From contig NC_035791.1 in the NCBI RefSeq assembly GCF_001653235.2, positions 5,456,001 to 5,520,000 on the forward strand: a stretch of DNA of 64,000 bases, read 5' to 3'. The notes beneath the pieces are model-generated. The model was given only the letters and a program-made list of their open reading frames with translations, was not told the origin of the DNA and did no database searches. The position numbers and the translations under genes were made by a program. How positions within the stretch are numbered: the stretch's first letter is position 1; each line of letters begins with the position of its first letter. The stretch comes from Pochonia chlamydosporia 170 (Eukaryota; Ascomycota; Sordariomycetes; Hypocreales; Clavicipitaceae). Below are positions 25,201-36,577 of this stretch, piece by piece.

Positions 25201-25965
25201 ACTGACGTGGTGGTGACTTTGAAGGCTCTGAACTTGGGCGTCTTCCCGAGCACCTTTTCCGACCACCAAGTATTCAAGATGGAAGCTCTCAATGCGTATG
25301 CCCGATTCGCAGCCAGCATTGAACAGCGACGAATTCATAGCATTCTGCGTATGACACTGGGTCAGCTGCGGATCGGTCTAGCCGGTGTTCGAGATGTCGA
25401 AGCGCCCAAGATGCTTAATGAAATGACGGTTGAGGATGTCGTCCAAAGAGCTACCGGATCCCGTGGCGGTACGATTCTCAAGGTCCCCCGTGTCGAAGCC
25501 GTGATGGAGACGTGGCAGAAACCAACCAGCAATCACATCGACTACATTTTCAAGAGCGCATTCGAAGGCAAAGTAGAAGTAGGGTGGAACTACTCTCGCA
25601 TCAGTTACATCCGCGGCATGTGGGCTAACCACTCGAAATCACTGGAACAAACCTGGGGTCGTCAACTACCAATGACGGCAGTGAAGATTACTGGTGTCCC
25701 GGAAGCCGAAGGCGATGGCGAGCAGCAAAAGATTACGGCAGAAGTCACAGTCCCGCAGTCCAAGTACGACTACCTGGCTCTTGAGCCACCGGTGATTGAA
25801 ACGCCACAGTTACGTGATATGGGTGAGGCAACGCCTCCTTTGGAATGGATCGGATTGCATCGCGATAGGCTCCCCAATCTGACGCATCAGATTGTGATTG
25901 TGTCGTTGTTGGAGTTGGCGGGAGAGGTTGAGGATGCGTATTCTAGGATCTTGGGGTCTACTTGA
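16218..25965 (+). CDS. csf1: Csf1/BLTP1 bridge-like lipid transfer protein
   Basis: Giant rod-shaped lipid conduit of the repeating beta-groove (VPS13/ATG2-like) superfamily. The yeast homologue Csf1 is anchored in the ER and feeds phosphatidylethanolamine to GPI-anchor synthesis and contact sites. Exon 1 is 16218-16273 and exon 2 is 16347-25965 (73-nt intron, GTATGC donor), giving 3224 aa against about 2958 in yeast. Residues 20-42 form the single N-terminal membrane anchor. The family signature follows: VSLLGGRIFFTGLRYHGSNE, HGDITWRYWL, and LPCRIHARLVGVEWFVYNRS. The remainder is long, beta-rich and without stops. Disordered Ser/Arg-rich insertions lie near 19,840-20,040. Nearly all the protein is in one exon. 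Confidence 0.93.
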
Positions 25966-26664
25966 TTCGGAGTCGCTTGTGGTGTTACATGATGATTTAG
26001 CATAGCGTTTGGGAGTTAGACACGGAATGAAAATGAAATTATGAAGGAGGCAGTGTAAATTATGATTAGCATATGTACATAACTCACAATGGAAGTTTTA
26101 TAATCTGAATGTGTTGGTTGTTTCCTGTGATGTTGGACGCCCAAATATGAGAACGCCAGACAATGTAAACAATACCATACAATACCTGTCATTATCGCAA
26201 GAAAGTCTAGTGTGCGGTCAGAAGCCATGAGTATTTGAACTTCGGGTCCCTACAACGCCATGATTTGTTCAAGCATGACATTGTGATACTTGCAAGTGTT
26301 TACATACTTATGGCCTCTCCGTGTATAAAACTATATCTGGCTAGTCACTGCGGTATGAACCAATACTGGGATAACTAGCACAAGGCAGTTGGAGCTTTTC
26401 ATTCTTCTCAGGCCATCGCAGTTTTAATGTCTTTCAATAATTAAATAACCAAGGCATCCACCACCTGATCATACAACTTCATCAAAGTATCCAAAAGTTA
26501 AGGTCATGTCCTGCCTCAGCACGCATATTTTGAAACAGTCGTCACACCATGAGCAAGCTAACACCTACAAGCAGCTTTCACGCACGAAATACCGTAGCCA
26601 GAGGCTGCTTCTCGTGTGACACCAACACCAGAATATCGAATAGCTTGTAGACCCAACCAGCAGT
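25966..26664. other. Convergent 3' flanks, no gene seen
   Basis: Lies between the 3' end of csf1 and the 3' end of the small secreted-protein gene. AT-rich, with no supported features. Confidence 0.5.
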
Positions 26665-27110
26665 CTAGCTGCCACAGTACACAGTGGCCTCGTCATCAGG
26701 CTTGCCGCACCCGAAAAAGTCCCTTCCTTTGTTGGGCCCTGTGCACTGTTCATTGAATAAGCATCATGATGTCCTAGCGGGTGTATTTCTCACCGTACGG
26801 GATGTTTCGGATCGCACGGAAGTTCTATGTTCTTCCACTTCGGACCTATGGCGTAGCATGTGTTTGGCTTTTTTCCTGCCCTATTAAAGCACAACTAACG
26901 AAGGATTTCAACAGTTAGAAACAGCTTGAGCAGTCGAGGCGAGTGGAAGAAGGGAGATTGGGGGGGGGGTTGTACCCCCGTGCTCCACCATCGGTTCGCT
27001 GTGCCGCGTTTTTGGAGGTATCTTCCTGGTCCTTGTTGTGCTTCCGCTGGGATGGCGGCCGAGGCGAGGGTGGAGAGGAAGAGGATGGCGGTGAGGTTGT
27101 TGAGCTGCAT
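26665..27110 (-). CDS. Small cysteine-rich secreted protein (cryptic three-exon gene)
   Basis: Not a recognised family. Exons 27110-26976, 26894-26799 and 26745-26665 join in phase 0 (introns of 81 nt with GTACAA donor and CTAAC branch, and 53 nt with GTACGG donor) to give 103 aa. Residues 1-22 form a clear signal peptide (MQLNNLTAILFLSTLASAAI, then PA). A Gln/Gly-rich propeptide-like segment ends in a Kex2-type KR at 34-35. A mature domain follows with six cysteines spaced C-x10-C-x13-C-x5-C-x11-C-x10-C, ending CGS, which suggests three disulfides. The even cysteine count appears only after both introns are removed, which supports the model. The leader is C/A-rich and contains three copies of a 20-bp repeat. 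An effector or antimicrobial role is speculation. A 10-G run lies at 26960-26969 in the first intron. Confidence 0.6.
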
Positions 27111-27154
27111 TTTGGGTGGTGGGAGTCTGGTGGTGATTGTTGAAGTTTAGAACG

Positions 27155-27221
27155 ATGGGATGAGATTGAGGGTAATGGGATGAGACTGAGGGTAATGGGA
27201 TGAGATTGAGGGTGATGGGAA
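27155..27221. repeat. Three-copy 20-bp tandem repeat upstream of the secreted-protein gene
   Basis: Units at 27155-27174, 27175-27194 and 27195-27214 read atgggatgagattgagggta with one or two changes, followed by a partial copy. On the gene's strand this is a pyrimidine-rich tract 45-110 nt upstream of the ATG, probably in the leader or core promoter. Confidence 0.75.
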
Positions 27222-29216
27222 TGTCTTTATGTACTTGTTTGATTGCATGGATAGTACAACACTGGTCATTTACTTTGGTCTATGGATGTGTATTTTATTC
27301 TGCGGTGGTAATGTTCACATACGGACAGTGGAAGGTATCAAGAGTTTCGGAATATCTGACGTGGCGGTGGTATATTTGAGCAGTCACCTTGTAAATGAGC
27401 GGTTGGACACTTTGGGCATGGACGGATAGGGCAATTGTCTTGGGGTGATTATGCGTAGCGAATGTAAGGACCATGATTTAAGAAATAAAATACGACGAAA
27501 TTTGTTGTGCTTTGGCCATGAGCATTGGCAAGCTCGCTTGGTGGTCTTTGCTGGGGACAACGAGCAGAAATCCGAGTCAATCTGGGGGCCGTGCCTACGT
27601 TTGCGGAATAACAATAAGGATGTTATAGGATGGATTGATAGTTGGTTCTTGGGAACAATGTAGGTGTATTTTGAGTCAACGAGATTACTTTTGTGCAGCT
27701 GTCGGCGGAGTATATGATGTTTTGTATGCAGGATGCCGGATTAAGTTCCCCTGTGAAGGATGTGTAGCTATCCTGTCTAGCATGAATATTACCATCTTAT
27801 ATATCAGGTTGTGAAGACTGATATGACAACAAATACTACTACGAATAGCATGGCTGATGTGGTATACTTCTTCCGCTGGGGGAGACAAAATTGGACTCGT
27901 CAACCGCCACTGTCCACCTATCAAAGTCACGTACATATTTTTCTAGTGTACGGATATGAGCTAGTAGCTGCTCCATTTGATCTACCGCAGGCTGTCTTTC
28001 GAATCATCCGTCATACAGAGAATACATTGAGCAATGGTCGGTTCGTCTACACTCGTAGTCAAACTTTGCGCCGTGCCTTGGGAAGCCTTCGAATAGAAAA
28101 GTCTGGCAAATACTCAATCATGCGCTTACGTAGCCATAATCTCAGCTTTCCAGGCAAGGGAATGCCGCGATACCATGACATGCAGAAATTGGAGGCAGCA
28201 TTTGTCAGAGTTGCTAGATGGAGCTGGAAGCTGTGAGCTTCGGAGCTTTACATGGACTATTTGAGTAAGCACCTTGATTGCGCCACACAGCCACACTTCC
28301 ATTTTGGTGTAGCAACGGGTGTGGCGGGTGAGTAGCTGTTGCCACAGACAGCTTTGGTGCTGGACAATCCATTCATGTTGAGTCTGCTTGTGGTTGTGTG
28401 GAAGAATGAGACCAATGAGTGAATGGACAATGCCACCAAAAGTTGGTACAAGAGTCACACGGCGAGCATGAGTATGGTTGACGCCTTGTATTACAACTCG
28501 AATGACTATTCACACAGCGAATCAAGACGGCAATGCTGCAGTCATGACACAACTGGCAAAGCGTAAGAACACTCATCTTCACATTTGAACCTCTCATCTG
28601 AGCTCATGGTCCAGTATGACAAGTGAGTCTGAGCATTGAAGTGGTGGGTGGAGGGCTGTTGCCCTCTCAGTCCGTCACAAGCAGGTGGCGGGACGAGGTT
28701 CCCAGCAACAAGCAAAACAGCAGGACCATGGCGGGGTCTTTTTGCCCCACCTGCCCAATTTTTTTGCTGCATGCACAGCTCCTCACTGGGCAGTGGATGC
28801 AAAGGGTCATGGAGGGGCGAGGAGTGGAGGGGCAACAGCCCAAGCATCCTCAAGTCCAAATGCCCACAGCAGTCTGGTCTGGAGTCTGGGTCTGGACAGC
28901 TTGATCTTGACCAGGTCCGGGCCAGCTAGCTGGTCTTTACAGGGCCATTGAGCGCTGACAGTGGCGGATAATGCGCTAAAAACTTGTCCCCTAGCTACAT
29001 GGGTCACTTGAGCAGATAGTCCGATCGTCCCAGAAACCAAAGCCAGTGCATAATGGATTGAACGAGGTTGGTTGGTTGGCTGAAGTGTCAAGTCGAGTCC
29101 TGTTGTCCATCGCCCATACTCATACTCTCAAGTGCTCCCACCAGACAGCAGAGAGAGTGGCCCACTCTGTGTGGCAGGTTTTTTTCGCACCAATTTTTCC
29201 ATATTCCCTCGCCTCG
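27222..29216. other. Intergenic, upstream region of eEF2
   Basis: Nearly 2 kb without a supportable gene. A 141-residue frame (27811-28236) and several frames around 28,600-29,000 lack domains and convincing starts. It probably contains the eEF2 promoter. Confidence 0.45.
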
Positions 29217-29345
29217 TCTCGTCTGCCATCCTCTCCCCTTCCCTTTCCACCACCTCCAAATACCCCCAAGGGACGATTTCTTAAAGAGTGACAGTACGCC
29301 TGTCTCTCTTTTGCCTTTCGTCACTTGATCTTTTTTTGTTGCGTC
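29217..29345 (+). promoter_or_regulatory. Pyrimidine-rich core promoter/leader of eEF2
   Basis: A C/T-rich tract (for example CCTCTCCCCTTCCCTTTCCA) precedes the leader hairpins and the ATG at 29510. Such tracts are typical just upstream of transcription starts of highly expressed fungal genes. The exact start site cannot be read from sequence. Confidence 0.5.
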
Positions 29346-29373
29346 GTTGAGTCATCTTTTCTGGTGGCCAACT

Positions 29374-29441
29374 TTTTTGCTTCCTAAGCAAAAACAAAAA
29401 CCTGAGCGCGGGGTGAAATTCTTCAACCCCGCTTTGCTCAG
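29374..29441 (+). promoter_or_regulatory. Two adjacent hairpins in the eEF2 5' leader
   Basis: Hairpin 1 pairs TTTTTGCTT (29374-29382) with AAGCAAAAA (29386-29394) around a 3-nt loop. Hairpin 2 pairs CTGAGC (29402-29407) with GCTCAG (29436-29441) and GCGGGGT (29408-29414) with ACCCCGC (29426-29432). It is a 13-bp perfect stem with one 3-nt bulge (29433-29435) and an 11-nt loop. Both lie 70-140 nt before the start codon, so they would be in the mRNA leader if transcription starts in the pyrimidine tract. Confidence 0.6.
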
Positions 29442-29509
29442 CGACAAGTTTTCTCTTCCTTCAAACAACACAACCACATAGCGAGGTCGCCCTCAACAAC
29501 ACCGCCAAA

Positions 29510-32500
29510 ATGGTCAAGTAAGTGCACTTTCGCCGTATTGATGCTTGGTTGGATATTATTCTGGGCGTCGTCTTTTTGAGCATGGAATTTTAGGGACGGT
29601 ATTTGCATCATCGGCGCTGGAATGGCTGGTTGGATTTGTTGGTTTCCTTTTTCTCGCCTGCATTCTGTCCTTGCGGTTGCTTCTGGTGGTGGCCTCTAAC
29701 CCCGCCCCGGAGTTAAGCTTGCTGGCTGAGACGAGACGCTGCAAGAGATGGGAACCTTTCAACACCAGTGAACACGCAAAAGATGGGGAATGATGATGAG
29801 GAATCGTCCAAAATTAAATGGCCAAGCATATGCAAAAATGACAAGTGCTAACAGATTTTGTCGCAATTTAGCTTCACCATCGACGAGATTCGGTCCCTTA
29901 TGGACAAGCCCAGCAATGTCCGTAACATGTCCGTTATTGCTCACGTCGATCACGGCAAGTCTACCCTGACCGACTCTCTTCTCGCCAAGGCCGGTATCAT
30001 CTCCACCGCAAAGGCTGGTGATGCTCGAGCAACAGATACTCGTGCCGATGAGCAGGAGCGTGGTATCACCATCAAGTCAACTGCCATCTCCCTGTACGGT
30101 CATCTTGACGACCCTGAGGACATCAAGGACATTGTCGGCCAGAAGACCGATGGCCAGGACTTCTTGATCAACTTGATCGACTCGCCAGGTCACGTTGATT
30201 TCTCATCTGAAGTTACTGCTGCCCTCCGTGTCACTGATGGTGCCCTCGTTGTCGTCGATACCGTCGAAGGTGTGTGCGTCCAGACCGAGACTGTGCTTCG
30301 TCAGGCCCTCGGTGAGCGTATCAAGCCTGTTGTCATTATCAACAAGGTCGATCGTGCTCTTCTCGAACTCCAGGTCTCCAAGGAGGATCTGTACCAGTCC
30401 TTCTCCCGTACCATTGAGTCCGTCAACGTCATCATCTCCACGTACCTCGACAAGACTCTCGGTGATGTCCAGGTATACCCTGACAAGGGTACCATCGCTT
30501 TCGGTTCTGGTCTGCACGGCTGGGCTTTCACTGTCCGTCAGTTCGCTGTCCGATATGCCAAGAAGTTTGGTGTCGACAAGAACAAGATGATGGAGCGTCT
30601 CTGGGTAAGTCATGTTCCCCACGCACTCATGTCATGGAACTCTCAGTTTCCCAATATGTCCTTGAAACATGTGTGCTAACCCAATCTCAACAGGGAGACA
30701 ACTACTTCAACCCTCACACCAAGAAGTGGACCAAGAACGGTACCTATGAGGGCAAGCAGCTTGAGCGTGCCTTCAACCAGTTCATCCTGGACCCCATCTT
30801 CAAGATCTTCAACGCCGTCATGAACTTCAAGAACGACGAGATCACCACTCTTCTCGAGAAGCTCCAACTCAAGCTGAGCACCGATGATCGCCAGAAGGAG
30901 GGCAAGCAGCTGCTCAAGGTCGTCATGCGAACTTTCCTGCCCGCTGCTGACTCTTTGCTGGAGATGATGATTCTCCACCTCCCCTCTCCCGTCACTGCCC
31001 AGAAGTACCGTGCTGAGACTCTGTACGAGGGTCCCCTTGACGACGAGGCCGCCATTGGTATCCGTGACTGCAACCCCAAGGGTCCTCTCATGCTTTACGT
31101 CTCCAAGATGGTTCCCACCTCTGACAAGGGTCGATTCTACGCCTTCGGTCGTGTCTTCTCCGGTACCGTCCGCTCCGGTCTCAAGGTCCGCATTCAGGGC
31201 CCCAACTATGTCCCCGGCAAGAAGGAGGACCTGTTCATCAAGGCTATCCAGCGTACTGTTCTCATGATGGGTGGCAAGGTCGAGCCCATTGACGATATGC
31301 CTGCCGGTAACATTGTCGGTCTCGTTGGTATCGATCAGTTCTTGCTCAAGTCCGGTACCCTCACCACCTCCGACACCGCCCACAACCTTAAGGTCATGAA
31401 GTTCTCCGTGTCCCCCGTCGTCCAGCGTTCCGTCCAGGTCAAGAACGCCCAGGATCTGCCCAAGCTGGTCGAAGGTCTCAAGCGTCTGTCCAAGTCTGAC
31501 CCTTGCGTCCTGACCATGACCTCTGAGTCTGGTGAGCACATTGTCGCCGGTGCCGGTGAGCTGCATCTTGAGATTTGCTTGAAGGATCTCGAGGAGGACC
31601 ACGCTGGTGTTCCCCTCAACATCTCCGACCCCGTCGTCCAGTACCGTGAGACTGTCCAGAACAAGTCCAGCATGACTGCTCTGTCCAAGTCCCCCAACAA
31701 GCACAACCGTCTGTACATGGTTGCTGAGCCCATTGAGGAGGACCTGTCTCTGGCCATTGAGAACGGCAAGGTCTCTGCCCGTGACGATTTCAAGGCTCGT
31801 GCCCGTGTCCTTGCCGACGACTTCGGCTGGGATGTCACTGATGCCCGTAAGATCTGGACTTTCGGTCCTGATGGCACTGGCGCCAACTTGCTGGTTGACC
31901 AGACCAAGGCTGTTCAGTACCTGAACGAAATCAAGGATTCCGTCGTCTCTGGTTTCCAGTGGGCCAGTCGTGAGGGTCCCGTTGCTGAGGAGCCCATGCG
32001 CTCCATCCGCTTCAACATTCTCGATGTTACCCTGCACGCTGATGCCATTCACCGTGGTGGTGGTCAGATCATCCCCACTGCCCGTCGTGTCCTGTACGCC
32101 TCTGCCCTGTTGGCCGAGCCCGCTCTGCTCGAGCCCGTCTACCTGGTCGAAATCCAGGTTCCCGAGCAGGCCATGGGTGGTGTCTACGGTGTCCTTACCC
32201 GCCGTCGTGGTCACGTCTTCAACGAGGAGCAGCGTCCTGGTACTCCTCTGTTCAACATCAAGGCTTACCTGCCTGTCTTGGAGTCTTTCGGCTTCAACGG
32301 TGACCTGCGTGCCGCCACCTCTGGACAGGCCTTCCCTCAGTCCGTCTTCGATCACTGGCAGGTTCTGCCCGGTGGCTCTCCTCTCGACTCCACCTCCAAG
32401 GTTGGCGCCATCGTCACTGAGATGCGTAAGCGTAAGGGTATCAAGGTTGAGGTTCCTGGCGTTGAGAACGTAAGTTTATTTGGCCCACCAATTACATGAT

Positions 32501-32551
32501 AAGAAGACAAAGTATGCTAACACTTTAATCCAGTACTATGACAAGCTGTAA
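29510..32551 (+). CDS. eft2: Translation elongation factor 2 (eEF2)
   Basis: GTPase that moves the ribosome along mRNA during elongation; cytosolic and essential. Exons are 29510-29517, 29872-30604, 30694-32469 and 32534-32551, giving 844 aa, close to the yeast length. Exon 1 is only 8 nt and intron 1 is 354 nt, unusually long here; the last exon codes YYDKL only. GTP-binding motifs: AHVDHGKS at residues 26-33, the switch I region [22 protein letters not shown], and NKVD. The diphthamide loop [18 protein letters not shown] is near residue 700, with the modified histidine in AIHRGG. Codon use is strongly C-ending, as expected for a very highly expressed gene. Confidence 0.97.
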
Positions 32552-33279
32552 ATGGCTCCCTCATGTGCCGATAGAATCATGTGTCGTGCCGACATTGGCA
32601 CATCTCGTCAACCGGTTGCTGATAAAGGTCTGGGGTGCTTTCCTCGCGGAGCCCCAGTCATGGCAGCTAAGAAAGGCATTGGACGGTGGTTAGTCGGTCG
32701 GTACGCCGACCGGGAAATATAAAAAGGAAAAAACACAACCGAATGCCAGGTTGAGGCTATAATCAAGGGAAGCTGTATTGGGCTTTTCATATATGTAGTT
32801 ATGTCGTCTCGGATCAATTAAATGTTCAGAATGAAGATGTTTGTCTGTGTGGCGTTTTGATGTAGACGCGGGCAACAAGTAAATTACTGCCATGTAAATG
32901 TTGGCCACGACCTCGTAATCAGCACCATAGCATGCACTATCTTTTGGCGCACGATTGCAAATGTGAGCAAATATCAGCTTTGCAAAAAAAAGACGCAGTG
33001 AAAGTCGAAAGTCGCCTAAGCTTTCCCAGCCTGACGTGTTAAAGTTCCCTGCGGCTCTTAACCCCTTGTCCACAGCCGCCACCTCGAAGCGCCCAGCCAA
33101 TAAGCGCCCACAAAAAGCTCAAGCTTCCCATTGCAGCGTCACTACCATCCATCCCAACTTCTATCAATAACCCAACGTCTTCTATTTGACCTGGTATTCC
33201 TTCGCGCTCCTGAATGTATTAACTTCGACTTCCGACACGAGCTCACTGCGAGCAAACGCTGCGCGAACTTTGTCCGACG
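32552..33279. other. Intergenic, no gene seen
   Basis: The 3' flank of eEF2 and promoter of the RBM26/27-like gene. No supported coding sequence. Confidence 0.5.
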
Positions 33280-35509
33280 ATGCTATTCCCCGAGGAGGAT
33301 GCGCCGCTTCTCAAGGCGTGGATTGTGAAGCGCATCGAAAACACGTGGGTTGCCGCTAGCCTTCCAAGAAGAAGATATAACAAAGTACTGACATTACTAG
33401 ATCGGATGCTGACTCTGATGTCCTCGCGGAATATGTGATTGCGCTGCTGAAACATGATGGGGATAAGGAGAGTGTGAGGAAGTTGTGTGAGCAGGAGATT
33501 CCGGATTTTTTGACAGAAGGTGAGTTTGCCGTGCGCATGGAATGCTACGTCTGATTTAACAAATCTGTACCGACGTATCGCGTTGCTAATTCGTGTATAG
33601 ATCCCAAAGCCTTCCTCGACGACGTCTTCCAAGCAATCACCTACAAATCATACCTCCCAGGCGCGCAACCACCCCCGAAATCAACAGACCCTCCCAAACC
33701 AGCACAGAGTAAAAGCCCTGAAGCGTCGCGCAAACGACGGTTCGACGAGTCCGGCCCTTCGGACCACCGCGAACAGAATGGTCCTACTGGCGGACGGGCG
33801 TTCAAACAGGCGAGAAGAGGGCGACGCGGCCGTGAGGACAGAGGGGATAGAAACGGGAGCGGGTATCCCGTCATGATGATGCCGCCGTTTGATCCGAATA
33901 ATCCTATGGAGGCGCTCATGCAGATGCAGGCTATGGGGATGCCGTGGGCGGGGATACCTGGGCAGCAGGGTTGGGGGTTTGGTGGTGGTGGTGCTGGTGG
34001 GAGAGGCGGGCAGAGGAGGAGGGGGAGGGGGAGGTGTAGGGATTTTGACACCAAGGGGTTTTGTGCGAGGGGGAGTACGTGTGTTTACGATCATGGGAAT
34101 GGGGGAGATGGAGATGGTAAGCTTCTTCTGGGGTCGTCACAGATTCTCCAATGCGCAGATGTGATGCCTGAAAGGCCGCAGTGATTACTTGCAAGCTGGA
34201 TGGAATGCTAACAATTTGGCAGAATATGATCCCAGCAACGCGTTGATGAGCTCAATTCACCCTGATACATCACGCGGCGGGCGTAAAGGCAAACGAGGAG
34301 GACGCAAAGGTGGCTCCCGAGCACCATTCTCCGCGGAAGGACCTATAAACGACCGGTCAAAGAGCACTATTGTGGTAGAGAATATCCCAGAAGAGCACTT
34401 TGGCGAGGACAAGGTCCGAGAATTCTTTTCCCAATTCGGAAACATTCTAGAGGTCTCGATGCAGCCATACAAGCATCTCGCAATCGTAAAGTTTGACAAA
34501 TGGGCCGCAGCCAACGACGCATACCGCTCACCAAAAGTAATTTTCGACAACCGATTCGTCAAAGTATTCTGGTACAAGGACGAGAAGGATAAACTACCCG
34601 CGTCGGTACCAAACGGCTCGGGCTTCTATCCAGCTACAGACGAAATGGATGTAGAACCAGAACTCGACATGGAGGAGTTCCAACGGAGGCAAGAGGAGGC
34701 ACAGAAGCAGTACCAAGAGCGAGAAGATAAGCGTGGTGAATTGGAAAAGAAACGACTCGAGCTGGAGAAGCAACAACAAGATTTGCTGGCGAAGCACCAG
34801 GCAGAGACGGAGCGGTTACGAGCCAAGTTGGCGGAGAAGAATGGCGGTGCCGACACCCCTGGTTCATCGGGCGCTGACATGCTCAGAGCGAAACTAGCTG
34901 CCCTAGAACAGGAAGCCAAGATCCTGGGCATCGACCCAGATGCCGAAGTAGAGTCATCCGGATACCCAGCCCGTGGCGCCTACAGAGGTCGTGGATATCG
35001 CGGCAGATTTGCACCAAGAGGTCGCGGCGCAATGAGAGGACAAGCAGGGCGCCATGCTGCGTACGCACAGTTCTCAATAGACAATCGGCCGAAGAAGCTG
35101 GCCATTACGGGCGTCGATTTCACACCATCAGACAAGGACGAACAGCTAAGGCACTTCCTACTGGTACGTTTCTCAATCCATTCATTGAAAGTCAAAAGTC
35201 TAACGTGCACAGAACATGGGTGAATTCGAATCCGTAGACACAACCCCCTCCGTAACACATGTTTCTTTTCGGGATCGCAAAACCGCAGAACGCTTCTACT
35301 ATACCCTCCATGGGAAGGAAATACCTGGTGTGGAGGGGAAAGTCGAGCTAGCGTGGGTGAGTGCCTTGCCGGCGAAGAAGGATGAGGGTGGGACGCAGCA
35401 GGGCGATGCGATGGCGGGTATGGACGAAGAGGAGGGGGAGGTGAGGGAGGATGTTGATGAGAGGGCTGTGAATATGGATTATGAGGTTGGCGACTATGGG
35501 TGGGAATAG
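33280..35509 (+). CDS. RBM26/27 (Rmn1)-like PWI-CCCH-RRM RNA-binding protein
   Basis: Predicted nuclear RNA-binding protein. The fission-yeast relative Rmn1 works with the MTREC/Red1 RNA-surveillance machinery, and human RBM26/27 are PAXT-linked. Exons are 33280-33344, 33401-33519, 33601-34116, 34223-35163 and 35213-35509, giving 645 aa. Order: an N-terminal PWI-like helical domain (LKAWIVKRIENT, VLAEYVIALL, IPDFLTEDPKAFLDDVF), a basic/Gly-rich region, a CCCH finger around residue 215 (CRDFDTKGFCARGSTCVYDH), an RRM (STIVVENIPEEHFGEDKVR), a long charged coiled coil, an RGG-like patch (RGRGYRGRFAPRGRG), a second RRM-like fold split by the last intron, and an acidic tail. Phase is kept at all four junctions. 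Confidence 0.9.
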
Positions 35510-35525
35510 AGTAATGATTATGAGT

Positions 35526-35925
35526 ACTGCATTGTCACATGGATTGTGTTGCTATGAACGTGTTGTGACTTGAGCATTACACGGATTGCTTCTCATGAGC
35601 GTCGTTGTGACTTAAACATTGCACAGATTACATCTCATGAGCGTCGTTATGACTATTAAACACCACATAGATTCCACATTATGATTACCGTGTTATGTCT
35701 ATTTAGGCATTACAAATGGATTTCGCCTTACGTTACCATGTTGTACCAAGTTATTACATATTGATGGCACCTGTTATGAGTACAGTGTTGTGATAGTTGG
35801 GCATCACATATGGATTTCATCTTGTATGATCACCGCTCTGTGCATCAAGTCGGGCAGTGTACATGGATTTTACCTTATTTCTACCGCGGCATGTCTAGTT
35901 GGGTTCACAAATGGTTCGCACCTTG
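35526..35925. repeat. Degenerate minisatellite
   Basis: About eight diverged copies of a roughly 40-55 nt unit built on a CAT-n-ACA-(n)-GGATT core, followed by CATGA and a GTTGTGACT-like block. Recognisable cores are at about 35532, 35573, 35616, 35660, 35708, 35812, 35857 and 35910. Copies differ by substitutions and small gaps. It sits just after the RBM26/27-like stop codon, so it may lie in or beyond the 3' UTR. Confidence 0.6.
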
Positions 35926-36577
35926 ACAGTAAAATAGTTGCAGACATCTGCACTGGGCATCATTTATTGTCACTTCTATTTACAGAGCCCATCCTCCTGT
36001 ATTTTATTTTGATTTTATTCCACCTCCCCTATTCCACCACCAGCACCTCCTCCCTCTTCGCTCTTGTCTAAACACATCTGGCTGTGCATAGGCGGGGTAT
36101 CGTTGAGATATATTAGATGCATTTTTTGCTGCAGAAATTCAAAATCAGTGGGGGCGAGGAGCCAAAACCGGGCTTCCGTCTCAAACCTCCCTTCTGTATG
36201 ATCATGGCGCGTATACTCTTAGGTCGTTGTTACTCTCCATTCACCCCTTCCCCTGTCGTCGATCAGTTCATCCATCATTGCGTCTGTGTAGCTTTTTGTT
36301 GAAAAAGTCACGCCTTGCCCCCGCCTGTTTGCCGTACTTTGTGCTTAAACGCCGTCATTCATGCAAGTGCTCCCATTGATTGATAAAGAAAAGAAGAAGA
36401 AAACAATCAAGAAATAAGAAAGTGTATCAGAGCCGAGGATTTAAGGAGAAAGCAGGACATGAGTTAATGCGTGTCCCATATTGACTGCAATCGCCGTCAA
36501 TGCAAAGCCTCCTGGTGGAGCAGGTAGGCTAATAAAAAGTCGTCGGAAAAGAAGAGTTGATGTTCGTAGTGGCCGCT
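35926..36577. other. Convergent 3' flank, no gene seen
   Basis: Between the minisatellite and the met13 stop codon. T-rich, with no supported feature. Confidence 0.5.

Noticed and set aside
27811..28236. 141-residue plus-strand frame
   Set aside because: It has no proper ATG at its start, no domain and no supporting splice signals.
29790..29871. Possible C/D-box snoRNA in eEF2 intron 1
   Set aside because: A C-box-like ATGATGA is present near 29791, but no D box (CTGA) or terminal stem follows at a fitting distance.
30676..32355. 559-codon open frame antisense to eEF2
   Set aside because: It exactly shadows the eEF2 exon; strong C-ending codon bias removes stop codons from the opposite strand. 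No protein family is recognisable.
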